Assembly (NCBI GenBank): GCA_021029095.1
Contig: JAJOHG010000308.1
Coordinates: forward strand, 1 to 30,604
DNA from: Phellopilus nigrolimitatus
Lineage: Eukaryota; Basidiomycota; Agaricomycetes; Hymenochaetales; Hymenochaetaceae
Direction: 5' to 3'
Length of the DNA: 30,604 nucleotides
Part shown: positions 20,379 through 30,604 of the stretch, one piece after another
Numbering within the stretch: the stretch's first letter is position 1
Layout of the letters: every line of letters starts with the position of its first letter
Translations under genes and position numbers: made by a program
The notes under the pieces: generated by a model
Told to the model about the DNA's origin: nothing
What the model saw: only the letters and a program-made list of their open reading frames with translations
Database searches by the model: none

Positions 20379-22843
20379 ATGATGATCTATCTCGTTGACG
20401 CTCTTGCCCTGGCTTGCGTCTTTAAATGCCTGCAGTCATGGCGCTCTTGGCGCAAACAACGCACTCGCGCTTTGAAGTATCCTCCAGGACCAAGGGGACT
20501 ACCTTTGGTAGGAAACTACTTTGATATGCCGCCTGACGAGGAATGGGTGAAAGCGCAACAGTGGGGAGAACAGTTTGGTAACTTTTTAAATTTAAATGTG
20601 TGCCTTCAGATTCTGATGGAGATTCATTCATTAGGCGGTCTGGTGTTCATCAAGAACTTTGGCACCCCTTACCTCTTTTTGAACACCTACGAGGCTGCTG
20701 TCGATTTATTTGAGAAGCGTGGTCACAATTACTCGTCTCGACCGGAAAACGTCATGCTCGACCTGTAAGCTGTACATTTATGCGTCCATTGTGAGGCTTA
20801 ATCTGAAGTTTATTTCTGTCGTCGTCGTCATCATCGTCGTCGTCGACATCCAGGGAAGGTTTTTCGCAATGGTTCCCGCCTGTCATGCGTTACGGAGATG
20901 AGCTCAGGAAGTTCAGACAGACGACACATCGTTACTTCCAGCCGTCTGCTGTAGCGAATTATGCCGAATTGCAAACGCGATCCGCTTACAGAATGCTATT
21001 GGGACTTTTAGACACTCCGGATAATTTCTCTGAGATCCTGAGACAGTACGCTCTGCCGTCTATTTTAATCTTCCGACTTATGCCCATTTCAATTATAGCT
21101 CAGCTGGTGAATCAATCATGATGGTCACGTATGGCTATCAAGGTATATTTACTTCTTTTTAATGCATACAGACGAGACTAACCATTCCTTCCTTCAGTCA
21201 CAGAATCAAATGACCCGTACGTCGAGCTCGCGGATAAAGGATTGTTGGCCTTTTTTACTGCGGAAGGCTTCTTCCTTGTGAACGCTCTTCCTTGGTGTGA
21301 GTACCTTGCTTCTCGTCTTTATCGACGCCATTTTATTGATGCAATCCCCCATAATCAGTACGCTACCTCCCTACTTGGTTCCCAGGTGCTAGTTTCCACG
21401 CGATAGCGAAGGAAGGATACAAACTTTCCATGGCTATGTACCACGAGCCGCACGAGATGGCGAAAGCGATAATTGTTTGTCTTGTTTCTCGTGGACACCA
21501 TATAATATTATTTATTTAATCGATGAATTTCCCAGGCTGACGGCACAGCAGCACCTTCGATGACAAGCAAGCTTATACAATTAAAGACGACTGAAAATGG
21601 GATCATAGAAGACGAAGACATCATTGCTAAGACCACAGGTGTTATGTACTCAGGTGTGTTAGACTCACGAGAATATGCATCAAGCTAGCTAATAATGATA
21701 ATCGTCAATAGCTGGCGCAGACACAGTGAGCTAGACTTTCTACTTTTCTGTCGGCCAAGTGAAAGAGACCTACTTATATTCCTTTTCGGCTATTTGTTAA
21801 GACTGTATCATCATTGCTTACGTTCGTCCTGGCTATGGTTCTGAATCCCGAGGCGCAACAACGTGGACAAGAGGAGATAGACAGAGTTATAGGTAAGGAC
21901 AACCTTCCGACGATGGAGGATCGTCCAAATCTACCATTCGTGAACGCGCTTTGTAAAGAGGCTATGAGGTGCGTCTGCTCGTCAAAGACTAAAGGAATCG
22001 GCATTGACATTCGCACCATAATTATACATATTTGGAAGATGGCAAGTAGTAGCGCCATGGGGTTCGTGGACCCGCTTTCTGTATGCTTCAAGGATTTTAT
22101 TGATTTCAGTTGATCCCGTCAGGCGTTGCACACTCTGCTACTGAGGATGATATCTACAATGGCTACTTCATCCCGGGCGGCACCACCGTTTACTCGAACC
22201 TTTGGTAGGAATTTCGTAAGAAACTTTACTTCCAAATTGACTTACATGGGACGAAAAAAAAGGGCAATATTGCGGGATCCTAAGGCGTATCCAGAGCCGG
22301 AGAAATTCATTCCTGATAGGTGGATACCTTCAGAAGGAAAGAAAATGCCTTTTGACATCTACAAGATCGTTTTTGGAATAGGCCGACGGTGAGTGTCGCT
22401 TCAATAGTTCGTTTGTGGAAGCAGTGGTTTTTGATTGAGGGGGGACATTCACTTACTTTTTCATTCTTCATTTTTCCTCCGAATAGGATTTGCCCGGGCC
22501 GTTATTTTGCGGACAGTGCTGTAAGTTCAGCGACTTTGGAATAGGTCAACGAATATACTGATTGCTGTTTAACGGATTGTATAAGCTTTTCCTCGGTGCA
22601 GCATCTATGCTATCCGCCTTTAATATCCAGAAAGCTCTTGACGAGAATGGCGTCCCGATTACGCCGACTGAAGAGTACACCTCGAGCTTCGTAAGGTCAG
22701 TTTGCCCATTCATACTTCAAGACGGGTATTCGTGTAATCAATAAATCTCTTCAAGACACCCCAAACCCTTCAAGTGCAGAATCACTCCTCGCTCTGAGAA
22801 GACAGCGTCGCTAATCCGTCAAGCCGTTGAGTCTTCTAGATGA
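20379..22843 (+). CDS. Cytochrome P450 monooxygenase, copy A
   Basis: Fifteen exons: 20379-20577, 20635-20764, 20854-21045, 21099-21142, 21198-21296, 21359-21474, 21536-21653, 21712-21725, 21802-21968, 22039-22061, 22123-22204, 22263-22388, 22487-22520, 22586-22695, 22756-22843. The product has 513 aa and all introns are GT-AG. An N-terminal membrane anchor (about 1-20) is followed by the hinge YPPGPRGLPL at 34. The I-helix has AGADTT at 300-305, the ExxR is EAMR at 357-360, PEKF is at 407-410, and the heme loop is FGIGRRICPGR with Cys439. Exons of 14 and 23 nt are needed to build the I-helix and the RWQVVAPWGVAH stretch. Microsomal P450s of this shape oxidise small lipophilic substrates with electrons from a reductase; the substrate is unknown. 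It resembles mushroom P450s often labelled sterigmatocystin-oxidoreductase-like, but I do not assign a CYP number. Confidence 0.95.
20820..20847. repeat. GTC trinucleotide repeat in P450 intron 2
   Basis: Imperfect (GTC)n/(ATC)n microsatellite inside intron 2. Copy B has a related run at about 24397-24421 in the same intron, so it predates the duplication. Confidence 0.7.
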
Positions 22844-22982
22844 ACAGTCCTATTTTGAACCAGAATGGAGCTTACGCTCATCCGAGCCGCGGAGATTAGC
22901 TAGGGATCACATTGTAATTACTGTGTCTATTGTACTATACTTCCCAAAGTATTGATCATCACGCAGTAACGAACAAGATTCG
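22844..22982. other. 3' flank of P450 copy A up to the duplication junction
   Basis: No gene. It aligns with 26402-26575 downstream of copy B, which fixes the end of the duplicated block. Confidence 0.6.
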
Positions 22983-23115
22983 CTTGGCGCGCAAGGCCTT
23001 CCGAGAGGTTAAAATAGACCTTAACAAGCCACCCTCAACAACGTTATCTGACATTGTTGCTCGCTACGGAGATTTGCTCAATTCCCGCGACTTGTATGTG
23101 GAAAGCTTGTACTAG
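22983..23115 (+). pseudogene. 3' exon fragment of the seven-helix gene
   Basis: Encodes ARKAFREVKIDLNKPPS, then TLSDIVARYGDLLNSRDLYV and the end ESLY with stop. It is the same as the C-terminal tail of the gene at 18564-19765 with some substitutions and one codon loss. No upstream exons exist, so it is a relic carried along by the duplication, not a gene. The reading frame is nevertheless still open. Confidence 0.9.
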
Positions 23116-23160
23116 CAAGTGGAGCACCGTTTCGTCGACATTCGCGAAATAGTTCGGAAT

Positions 23161-23402
23161 CGGTGTTCTCAAAGCTCGGGTCTGACCCGAGCTGAACCGG
23201 AGTCGACCTCGCAGGTCAGGTCGCTAGCGGGTCAGGTCAAGATGGGTTCGAAGGTGGTCAGGTCGAGAGTTTCAGCAATGTGACCGAGCAGGTCAGGCCG
23301 TGGGTCAGCAAAAGTTAGAAGGGCTGACCCGGGTCAGGACCTGACCTGACATGGCATGACATGACATGACCTGACTGACCTGACCGACCTTTGAGAACAC
23401 TG
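23161..23402. mobile_element. 242-bp element with terminal inverted repeats (MITE-like)
   Basis: The left end is CGGTGTTCTCAAAGCTCGGG. The right end, read on the other strand, is CAGTGTTCTCAAAGGTCGG. The inside is made of many imperfect GGTCAGGTC / GACCTGACC steps in both directions, so the whole can fold. Copy A has no such sequence at the matching place (about 19817), hence an insertion after the duplication, or a loss from A. A target duplication of two bases (AT) is possible but not certain. It has no coding capacity. Confidence 0.7.
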
Positions 23403-23965
23403 ATATTATAATGTGATTTGGCGGTTCACGCTTGCGAGTGCGTGTTTGATTTCGGTTCAAAGTCAATTCAAATCGCGGATGTCTTGGTATACCCCTTCTC
23501 TTGATGGACTGTGGGCGGTTATGAGGCGACTTACGGCTTACCTCTGCACTTGGAGAAACTTGCGGTTATTGTCTTGACAGGAGCACGGATGTAAATTCGG
23601 CGTGAAGCATGCATGATTGGTAGGCCGGGAGTTTGGAGCTACTGCTTCTTCTATTGCCTTCGGCTTCAGTTCCTTTCCCAAACTCATCGATACTTTCCTT
23701 CGGGACGCTCCTTTCGGAAGATGATCTCAAGGTTCGGGACTCCGCATTGGCCTGTCTCTTTACTTCTGTATTGCCTGAATCTTGAATTCCTTACTGAACC
23801 GTGTGTGTTGAGTCTCTATTTCGGAAACGAAGAGCTACCCCACACGTCCTCATTTTTATCTTACGGCTTCTAAGGACTAACTCAAGATTCAGGGGAAGAC
23901 TTTGCTGCACTTGGTATAAAAGTCTTACCTTCCTTATTTCCGTACGATGTGAAGTCGAGATAAAC
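23403..23965. other. Spacer and promoter of P450 copy B
   Basis: Aligns with the spacer of copy A (19820-20378), including a stretch with GATTTCGGTTCA and CTTGCACTTGGAGAAACTTGC-like sequence. No gene seen. Confidence 0.6.
23915..23922 (+). promoter_or_regulatory. TATA box of P450 copy B
   Basis: TATAAAAG lies 51 bp before ATG 23966, matching the arrangement in copy A. Confidence 0.65.
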
Positions 23966-26401
23966 ATGATTGTCTATCTAGTCGACGTTCTTGCCCTTGC
24001 TTGTGCTCTGAAATGCCTGCAATCATGGCGCTCCTGGCGCAAACAGCGCGATCAAGCGTTGAAGTATCCCCCTGGACCAAAGGGACTGCCTTTGATAGGA
24101 AATTACTTTGATATGCCGCCCGACGAGGAATGGGTGAAGGCGCAACAATGGGGAGAACAGTATGGTGAGTTTCAAGAATACAGACTATCCTTCAGATTTC
24201 GCTAAACACTCACTCATTAGGTGACTTGGTGTTCATTCAGAATTTTGGCACTCGTTACCTCTTTTTGAATACTTATGAGGCCGCTGTCGACCTATTCGAG
24301 AAGCGCGGTCACAACTACTCATCCCGACCGAGAAATGTTATGCTCGACCTGTAAGCCGTACATTCAAGCTTAATCTAAATTGCATCCATTTAACTCGCGT
24401 CGTCGTCGTCGTCCTCATCGTCCACATCTAGGGAGGGTTTTACGCAATGGTTGCCGACCGTCATGCCTTACGGAGATGAGCTCAAGAAGTTCAGGCAGAC
24501 GGCGCATCGTTACTTCCAGCCGTCTGCTGTAGCGGGCTACGCCGAGCAGCAGACGAGGTCCGCTCACAGGATGCTATTGAGGCTTTTGGACGCCCCCGAT
24601 AAATTTCCTGAGATCCTGAGACAGTAAATTCTGCCGTTTATTCTGTCTGCTCGGTTTATATTCAATTAAATCGCAGTTCAGCTGGCGAATCAGTCTTGAT
24701 GGTTACCTACGGCTATCAGGGCATGTTTGTTTTACTCCGATGCGTATATGCGGCGAGACTGAGCATTCCTTTCAGTCGCGGAATCTAACGACCCATATGT
24801 CGAGATCGCGGATAAAGGTTTGACGGCCTCCCTTGTGGCGCAAGGTTTCTTCCTCGTGAACGCTCTTCCTTGGTGTGAGTATCCTGGTTTGTTTCTTCGT
24901 CGGAGTTACCTGACTCACGGCACTCCCCGCGAAACAGTACGCCATCTCCCTACTTGGTTCCCCGGTGCTACATTCCACGCGATTGCGAAGGAAGGGTACA
25001 GACATTCAATGGCTATGTACCACGAGCCGTTCGAGATGGCGAAAGCGATTATTGCAAGTCTTTTTCTTGTGAACTTGGGCCGGAAAGTAACTGTTAATCC
25101 ATTTTATGAAATTGCTAGTCCGATGGCACAGCAGCGCCTTCCATGATTAGCAAGCTTATAGAATCGAAGACTACTGAAGATGGGATCATAGAAAACGAGG
25201 ACCTCATTGCCAAGTCTACAGGCGTCATGTACGCAGGTGCGTCAGATTCTTGAAAGTACACTTCAAGCTAGCTACTGATGATAATCAACAATAGCTGGCG
25301 CGGACACGGTGAGCTAAAGTTTCTGCCTTCTGGTTGTCTAAAAAAAGAGGTCTGCTTATACACCTTTTCGGCTGTTTGTCAAGACTGTAGCATCATTGCT
25401 TACTTTTATTCTGGCTATGGTTCTTAATCCCGAGGCGCAACAACGCGGACAAGAGGAGATGGACAGGGTTATAGGCAAGGACAACCTTCCGACGATGGAG
25501 GACCGTCCGAATCTACCATTCGTGAATGCACTTGTTAAAGAGGTACTGAGGTGGGTCTTCTCATGATAGAAGATTACAGGCATCTACGATAGCTAAATTA
25601 AACATTTGCTTCGTGATTATGTGCCTCTGAAAGATGGCAAGTAGTAGCGCCCTGGGGTACGTCGATCCATTCTTGTACGGTCAAAGCGCTGCTAATTTAA
25701 GTCGATTCCATCAGGCATTGCACATACTGCTACTGAAGATGACGTCTACAACGGCTATTTCATTCCGGCCGGCACCACCGTTTATTCTAATCTTTGGTAG
25801 GCTCTATATAGAGACTTTTATTTTTCCAAGTTGATTTACCTAAAACGAACAAAGGGCTATGTTGCGGAATCCCAAGGAGTATCCAGAGCCGGAGAAATTC
25901 ATTCCTGATAGGTGGCTACCGTCAGAAGGGAAGAAAGAACCTTTTGACGTTTACAAGATTGCCTTTGGAATGGGTCGACGGTGAGTGTGGAATTTTTGTT
26001 TTCTGCCTTGGTTTGTAATTCTTCATTTTCCTTCCGGACAGGATTTGCCCGGGCCGCTATTTTGCGGACAGTGCTGTAAGCTCAATTGACTTAACAGATA
26101 GATCGATTGAATTTACTGATTGTGGTTGTAACGGGTTGTATAAGACCTTCCTCGGCGCAGCATCTATGCTATCCGCCTTCAATATTCAGAAGGCTCTCGA
26201 CGAGAATGGCGTCCCGATCACGCCGTCAGAAGAGTACACCTCGAGCATCATAAGGCCAGTTTGTCCATCCATATTTCTAGACCGGTATTCGTGTATTGAT
26301 ACATTTTCTCAAGACATCCCAAGCCGTTCAAATGCAGAATCACCCCGCGCTCTGAGAAAATGGAGGCACTAATCCGTCAAGTCGTCGAGTCTTCCGGGTG
26401 A
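23966..26401 (+). CDS. Cytochrome P450 monooxygenase, copy B
   Basis: Fifteen exons with the same lengths as copy A: 23966-24164, 24221-24350, 24432-24623, 24677-24720, 24776-24874, 24938-25053, 25119-25236, 25295-25308, 25384-25550, 25634-25656, 25715-25796, 25855-25980, 26042-26075, 26145-26254, 26314-26401. The product is 513 aa with no frameshift or stop. It keeps the hinge YPPGPKGLPL, AGADTT at 300-305, EVLR at 357-360, PEKF at 407-410 and FGMGRRICPGR with Cys439. Introns 4, 6 and 14 start with GC (GCATGT, GCAAGT, GCCAGT) where copy A has GT; the others are GT-AG. GC-AG introns are normally spliced, but three in one gene may lower efficiency. Substitutions in the substrate-facing regions suggest a possibly different substrate. 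The substrate is unknown. Confidence 0.93.
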
Positions 26402-27503
26402 ATTATCATCTTTCGAATCAGAGAGGAGCTTGTTTTACAGTCATCTATGCCGCGGAAGTTAGCTAGCGAATATGATTAAGGATCCAAATCTGCAACGATT
26501 GCAGTTGAACTAGAGTGCTCATTGTACTGTATTTCGCGAGGTAATGATCATCGCGCAATAATGAACAAAACTCGTCTGAGAACGCTACAAATACCTCAAC
26601 CTTTCCTAAATTCGCACAATGGTAACTGTATGCTCCTAGCATGATCAATCTAATTTTCAAATTTGTATGGTCATTGAGGCGAACAGTTAAAACGCTAGCG
26701 TGCCCTAAGAATTGTATACAGTTGATTATCTCATAATGCATAAGCTACTAATGCATAATATCTAATAATGCATCAAAAATCCGGGAACCGACCTCGTCCC
26801 AGCCAAAATATGCAAGAAATCTACTATTTAATATTGCATAAGATTTTGGGATTTATGCATGCAGTCATGGACCGGTCCTTGAGACAGCCCCGGTCCTTGA
26901 GACACCCTTTATATTTTCCTTCCACAACAGCTCGGGACCATCTTGGGCGTTTTAATTGGTCAATACATGATTGAACTGAGCGTTCCTGAAGTTATAGAAA
27001 AATTGCTCGTGTACTTCGTCAGATATAGGAAAAATGCACCTTTTTGACCAAAACAGCCAAAGTTGTTCGCTTCCCGGAGCTCTTATTTGGATCAATAAAA
27101 AATCTCAGGAGCACTCCTTTCTGCATTGTAAATTAGAGTGCGCAAAAAGATGAGCAAGAACTGACTGCATAAAACATTTTGTCGCAAAACCTCTGTTGAG
27201 TGACTAAACGCAGTCACGTGATGCTTATGCGCTTATGTAGATACTAAGATAGTGGAATTTGAAACGCCGACTTGTTCATTACTGCGTGAGGTACATTATC
27301 AAACTTCGCACAATGAAAAATGTTCACTTTGGACGATGCTGTCTATCTACTGCTTCATTACACAAGACCTCATTTGTACAATATTCTTCACCAGATAGCA
27401 TGCTAAGGAAGATTTTGAAACCCAGAGAAAAAGAAAAAGAAGAAGAAGAGTCCGTATCTAAACTGCTAATAAGAATAAACAATCAAAACAGAAAATGTGC
27501 AGT
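26402..27503. other. Intergenic region, no gene seen
   Basis: The first part (to 26575) is the duplicated 3' flank of the P450. The rest is AT-rich. It has three TAATGCAT copies (26734, 26749, 26766) and a direct repeat of CGGTCCTTGAGACA (26873 and 26891). No exon-like stretch with splice pairs was found. It is the convergent 3' region between the P450 and the F-box gene. Confidence 0.5.
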
Positions 27504-29316
27504 TCAAGCCGAGTTTGCCCTGTTCCTTGCAACAGCCCTTGGATCAGAGGATTTGGGAATCGCTCCGGAGTATCCAGGCACGCCATTAAGACCCGCGCCG
27601 CCACTGACGCTCTCCAAGTCGACGCCGCGCACGATCAGTTCGAGACCTAGCTCCTGCGCGAGCGCCTGCAGACGCATCGCCGCCTCGCGTCGTTCCTCCG
27701 CCCGCCTCCGCGCGGCGGCGAGGCGGCGAGGAGACAGCTTAGCTGGAGACTGGGGAGAAAGGGTATCGGCCGGAATGTCGATGGACAGAGTGCGGAGCGC
27801 AGGGTAGAGCTGCGCGACAGAGGCGCTGGTACTCGCGCGAACGCACGAGCTGCCTGCTTCCATGTCGAAAGCAGGCTTGAACAGCGAGTCCTTGCCCGTC
27901 ATCTCTTCAGCGAAGCCTTCGGGCTTTGTGCACATGCTCAGCTTCGAGCTGGCGCGCTTCCGCCTGGCCACGCCGCTGCCCGTGCGCGCCTCGCGCTCGC
28001 GGAGGAAGTCCTCGAGCGCGGCGCAGCCCTCCGCGGCGTCGTCCGCGTGGAACGCACACGCCAGGGTGTGCACAGGCGACCCTGCGAGCGCGGGCTGTGC
28101 GAGCGTCGCCCCGAGCGCAGACGTGGGCACCAGTGGCGTCAGGTGCAGTGTGCGCAGGTGCGGGAGCCGCGGAACAGATGGCGATGGCGCCTCAGATGCC
28201 GCAGATGTGGCTGTGTTCGGCGTATTGCCTAGATTGCCGGTCCTGGAGGGCAGGTTTTGCGCAAGAGAGTGGGAGGTAGGAGGTGGCGAAGGAGAGGATG
28301 GCGGCAGGGATGTGAGCGCGCAGGTCGTGATGCTGGACGGTGCGCGCGCAAGGATGCGCGCGGTGTGCATCTCGTTTGCGGATGGCGAGACGTACGCGCA
28401 CGAACCGAGGTCGAGGACCTCGAGCGGGCAGCACACGAGCTCGGGGCCGGCCCACTGCGGGTCGCCCAGGTGTGTGTCGCGGAGCCGCAGGCGCTTCAGG
28501 TTCGGAAGGCGGAAGAGCTGCGGGAGGCGGAGCTCGTCCCCGAGGAGCGGGTGCGCGGGGACGCACTCGTCTCTTTGTACGCAGGGCACATTTGTGCAGA
28601 GGAGCTCGGGTGCGTGGATAGCGGAACGGGTGATGCGCGTGAGAGACAGGTCCTCGAGCAGGGGCAGCGAGAAGGCGAGCGAGACAGCTAGACGTTCCGA
28701 GCTAAGGAGAACAATGTCATTATTAGCTGCCTGCTCGGTGATCAACTTGAAAATTGGCACGGAGTCAAACTTACAGCGGCTTAACCTCCTCCTGAGCCAA
28801 ATTTTCCAGTCTAAACCTCCGCACCCTTTCCAGACCCTTGAAGACGGGAAGAATAACTTCCGGTGGGAACGAGCCGTAGACCGAAAGGGATAGGGATTCG
28901 AGCGAAGTGCAGTGAGAAAGAAGAGCAGCGACAGCCGCGCTGATTTCCGGAGAGATGGGAGGATCAAACGCATCGTAGTTACGGAGATCATCGGTAGACG
29001 ATCCGGTGCAGATGGACAGGTCATGGATGAAGGCGTAGTGGTGGGAAGGAACGGTCGATAGAAAGTTGAGAAGAGCGTCGTATGTGGGAAGATTGACCGT
29101 CTACATATGTCGATAGTCGGTAAGAAAAAAACTCGTGATAATAAAATAATGAAGAAAATTCAAACATACTCTGAAGAGAATTGGGAGACAGACGGAGTAG
29201 TTCTCGCGATCGACGCGCGAGCAGGACCAAACGTCGAAAAGAGAAAGATGTTCGAGTACCGTGAGCTTCATCTCGAGAGGGAGCCGGGGCCAGTTGAAAA
29301 CTTTGGTGGCAGACAT
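27504..29316 (-). CDS. F-box protein with leucine-rich stretches
   Basis: Three exons on the minus strand, 29170-29316, 28775-29100 and 27504-28701, give 556 aa. The N-terminus FNWPRLPLEMKLTVLEHL, then SLFDVWSCSRVDREN, is an F-box, which recruits targets to an SCF ubiquitin ligase through Skp1. Leucine-rich stretches follow: CTSLESLSLSVYGSFPPEV, LPLLEDLSLTRITRSAI, LPNLKRLRLRDTHLGD, CPLEVLDLGSCAYVSP and LPHLRTLHLTPLVPTSALG. The last third is basic and low in complexity, with an alanine- and arginine-rich helix (RRLAAARRRAEERREAAMRL). F-box proteins of this sort are greatly expanded in mushrooms and mostly of unknown target. Exon 3 is GC-rich and leaves long open frames on the other strand, which are not genes. 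Confidence 0.85.
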
Positions 29317-30604
29317 GGTTTCAGATAACTTTACGAGGTTATTTCGCAGAAAACAGCAGATAGCGCATTCGTTGGTGGGGAACTTTGAAATGGACGACTA
29401 GCTTCTTTTATAAGACAAATGTTCTGTCTTGTTGGAACATTGGTCCGAGGCTGAAGGCACGAGGAATAAGCACCCACTGGGGTCGGTCGGCAAAGGGGGG
29501 CGATATGATCCACCCTCATCGGAGCATCATAATCGTGATCTAAAAGAGCAGAGATACGCCAGGCCGAAAAGCGAAACTCTATGTCCACCACCGCCACCAC
29601 TACTCGCACAGCTCTTGATTACGGCGTGTCGTACGCAAGTTGATATCGCACTTCTCCTCGCAGTCGCCGCAAGCAGCTGTACGACGACGTCGCCGACGAC
29701 GAGCGACGCATCAAAAATACTCCTCGTGTATCGGAAACTGAGTCCTTAAAAGGAAGTTATTACTGTTTTAGGAAGACATGTTCATCTTGCCGATTGCTTC
29801 TCTCAGTCACCTTTTTCAGAACTGAAGGCAACAGCTTGTACTTTCATTTCTTTTTATTTGGGTATGCTGCTCTACAGTTGTACTTCCGCGGCGCCAAACT
29901 CAAATCGCATCTCGAGATGAGGAACTCGCCGCTGGCATGGTAGCCTGACTATATTGTGCTACAGGCACAATTGAAACTCGCCTGTCCTGACAAACCAACA
30001 CTCCGAGGCGCTCGTACCATCCTCCAAACACTTCTGTAAAAGCAATCGCCTGAACCGTCGCTACATGTTATACCCATTTAGGCTCCGTGCATGCTTCCGC
30101 CTGGTGTTGACAAGCTCACAGCCACCAGACCGGATGACAGCGGCAGGCGGCCTCAGGTTCGGGGACGTCGGTTACACAAGCGTATGATGCCGCACACACG
30201 CTCCGTTCCGGAATCCCACCCTTTTTTTTTTCAAAACAGAGCGGTCGGGCGGCGCGATAACCGCGCCTAACAAGTGTCTGTGCCTTCCCGACGCGAGCGC
30301 AACTTGCAACGGGCGCCGAAAATACTCGATCAAATGCCGACTTATCCTTTTCTCGGATATTGGTCAGAACATCTCATCTGACACTCCTTCTGCTTGTCAT
30401 CTGAGTTCTGACTTGTCGCCGCTTTCTTTTTACCATAATCCAAACTGATAATTTTTGAGTAGTAAGTGACTGCCGATACCATCAGTGGAAACACATCATA
30501 TGGGTCCTACACACAAAGACCCATCGTTCGCATAGTATACACTGAATAGCCTTCATCTCGTGATTGGGTACAACTCAACGGATCACAACTCTATGTGATT
30601 TTTC
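29317..30604. other. Upstream region of the F-box gene, no gene seen
   Basis: Short open frames only. It has a CCACCACCGCCACCACT stretch at about 29584-29601, a run of T at about 30223-30232, and a GC-rich patch at about 30240-30320. No domain or exon structure was recognised, and a gene that begins beyond the window cannot be excluded. Confidence 0.45.

Larger units (their letters stand above)
19633..22982. repeat. Segmental duplication, copy A
   Basis: Tandem block of about 3350 bp holding the 3' end of the seven-helix gene, the spacer and the whole P450 gene with its 3' flank. Its right edge (GAACAAGATTCGC) joins directly to the start of copy B (TTGGCGCGCAAGGCC). Exons and introns align base for base over most of the length. 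Confidence 0.9.
22983..26575. repeat. Segmental duplication, copy B
   Basis: Second copy of the block, about 3590 bp. It is longer than copy A by about the length of the 242-bp inverted-repeat element at 23161-23402. It starts inside the last exon of the seven-helix gene and ends after the P450 3' flank (CTCGT before CTGAGAACG). Confidence 0.9.

Noticed and set aside
22983..23115. Independent small gene upstream of P450 copy B
   Set aside because: It is the tail of the upstream seven-helix gene copied by the duplication and has no own start or upstream exons.
18564..26401. Secondary-metabolite gene cluster
   Set aside because: Two P450s and a membrane protein are present, but no terpene synthase, polyketide or peptide synthetase, transferase or transporter is in the window.
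27862..28893. 343-codon plus-strand open frame opposite the F-box gene
   Set aside because: It mirrors GC-rich exon 3 of the F-box gene, is rich in R and S, and has no domain. The minus strand has the F-box, leucine repeats and consistent splice sites.

Overview
The window is nuclear DNA of a basidiomycete fungus, most likely an Agaricomycete. Genes are split by many short introns of about 50-100 nt with GT-AG ends, including exons of 7, 14, 15 and 23 nt. The protein families fit this: DUF6533-type seven-helix membrane proteins, a Git3/cAMP-receptor-like GPCR and microsomal P450s. No tRNA, rRNA, CRISPR array or bacterial-type operon was seen.

Positions 1-12680 are a tandem array. A 3.7-4.8 kb unit starts at 1, 3816, 8643 and 12356; the last copy is a stub of about 320 bp. 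Each full unit carries on the minus strand a multi-exon gene or recent pseudogene for a DUF6533-type seven-helix membrane protein. About 110 bp from its start, on the plus strand, lies a TATA box followed by a short ORF of 39-44 codons. Each unit also holds a conserved plus-strand segment of unknown identity. Unit 2 carries two GC-rich pieces absent from its sisters: the broken 3' end of a 2-methylcitrate dehydratase (PrpD) gene and a block that was not identified.

Positions 12867-18235 are single-copy. They hold Dim1 (the 15-kDa U5 snRNP protein; complete, six exons, 142 aa), a Git3/cAMP-receptor-like GPCR on the minus strand (seven exons, 459 aa, one exon of 7 nt), and a type I membrane protein that resembles JTB in its cysteine spacing. 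A weak minus-strand gene candidate lies between Dim1 and the GPCR.

Positions 18564-26580 start with a second type of seven-helix fungal membrane protein and continue into a tandem segmental duplication. The duplicated block (about 19633-22982 and 22983-26575) holds the last exon end of that membrane protein plus a whole cytochrome P450 gene. Both P450s have 15 exons of identical lengths and 513 codons with all hallmark motifs, so both look functional. The second copy differs in two notable ways: three of its intron donors have changed from GT to GC, and its upstream region carries a 242-bp element with terminal inverted repeats.

Positions 27504-29316 hold an F-box/leucine-rich protein gene on the minus strand. 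The remainder, to 30604, is intergenic as far as can be seen.

The region reads as a receptor- and P450-rich, duplication-prone chromosomal segment next to housekeeping genes. It is not a biosynthetic cluster with an obvious core enzyme.
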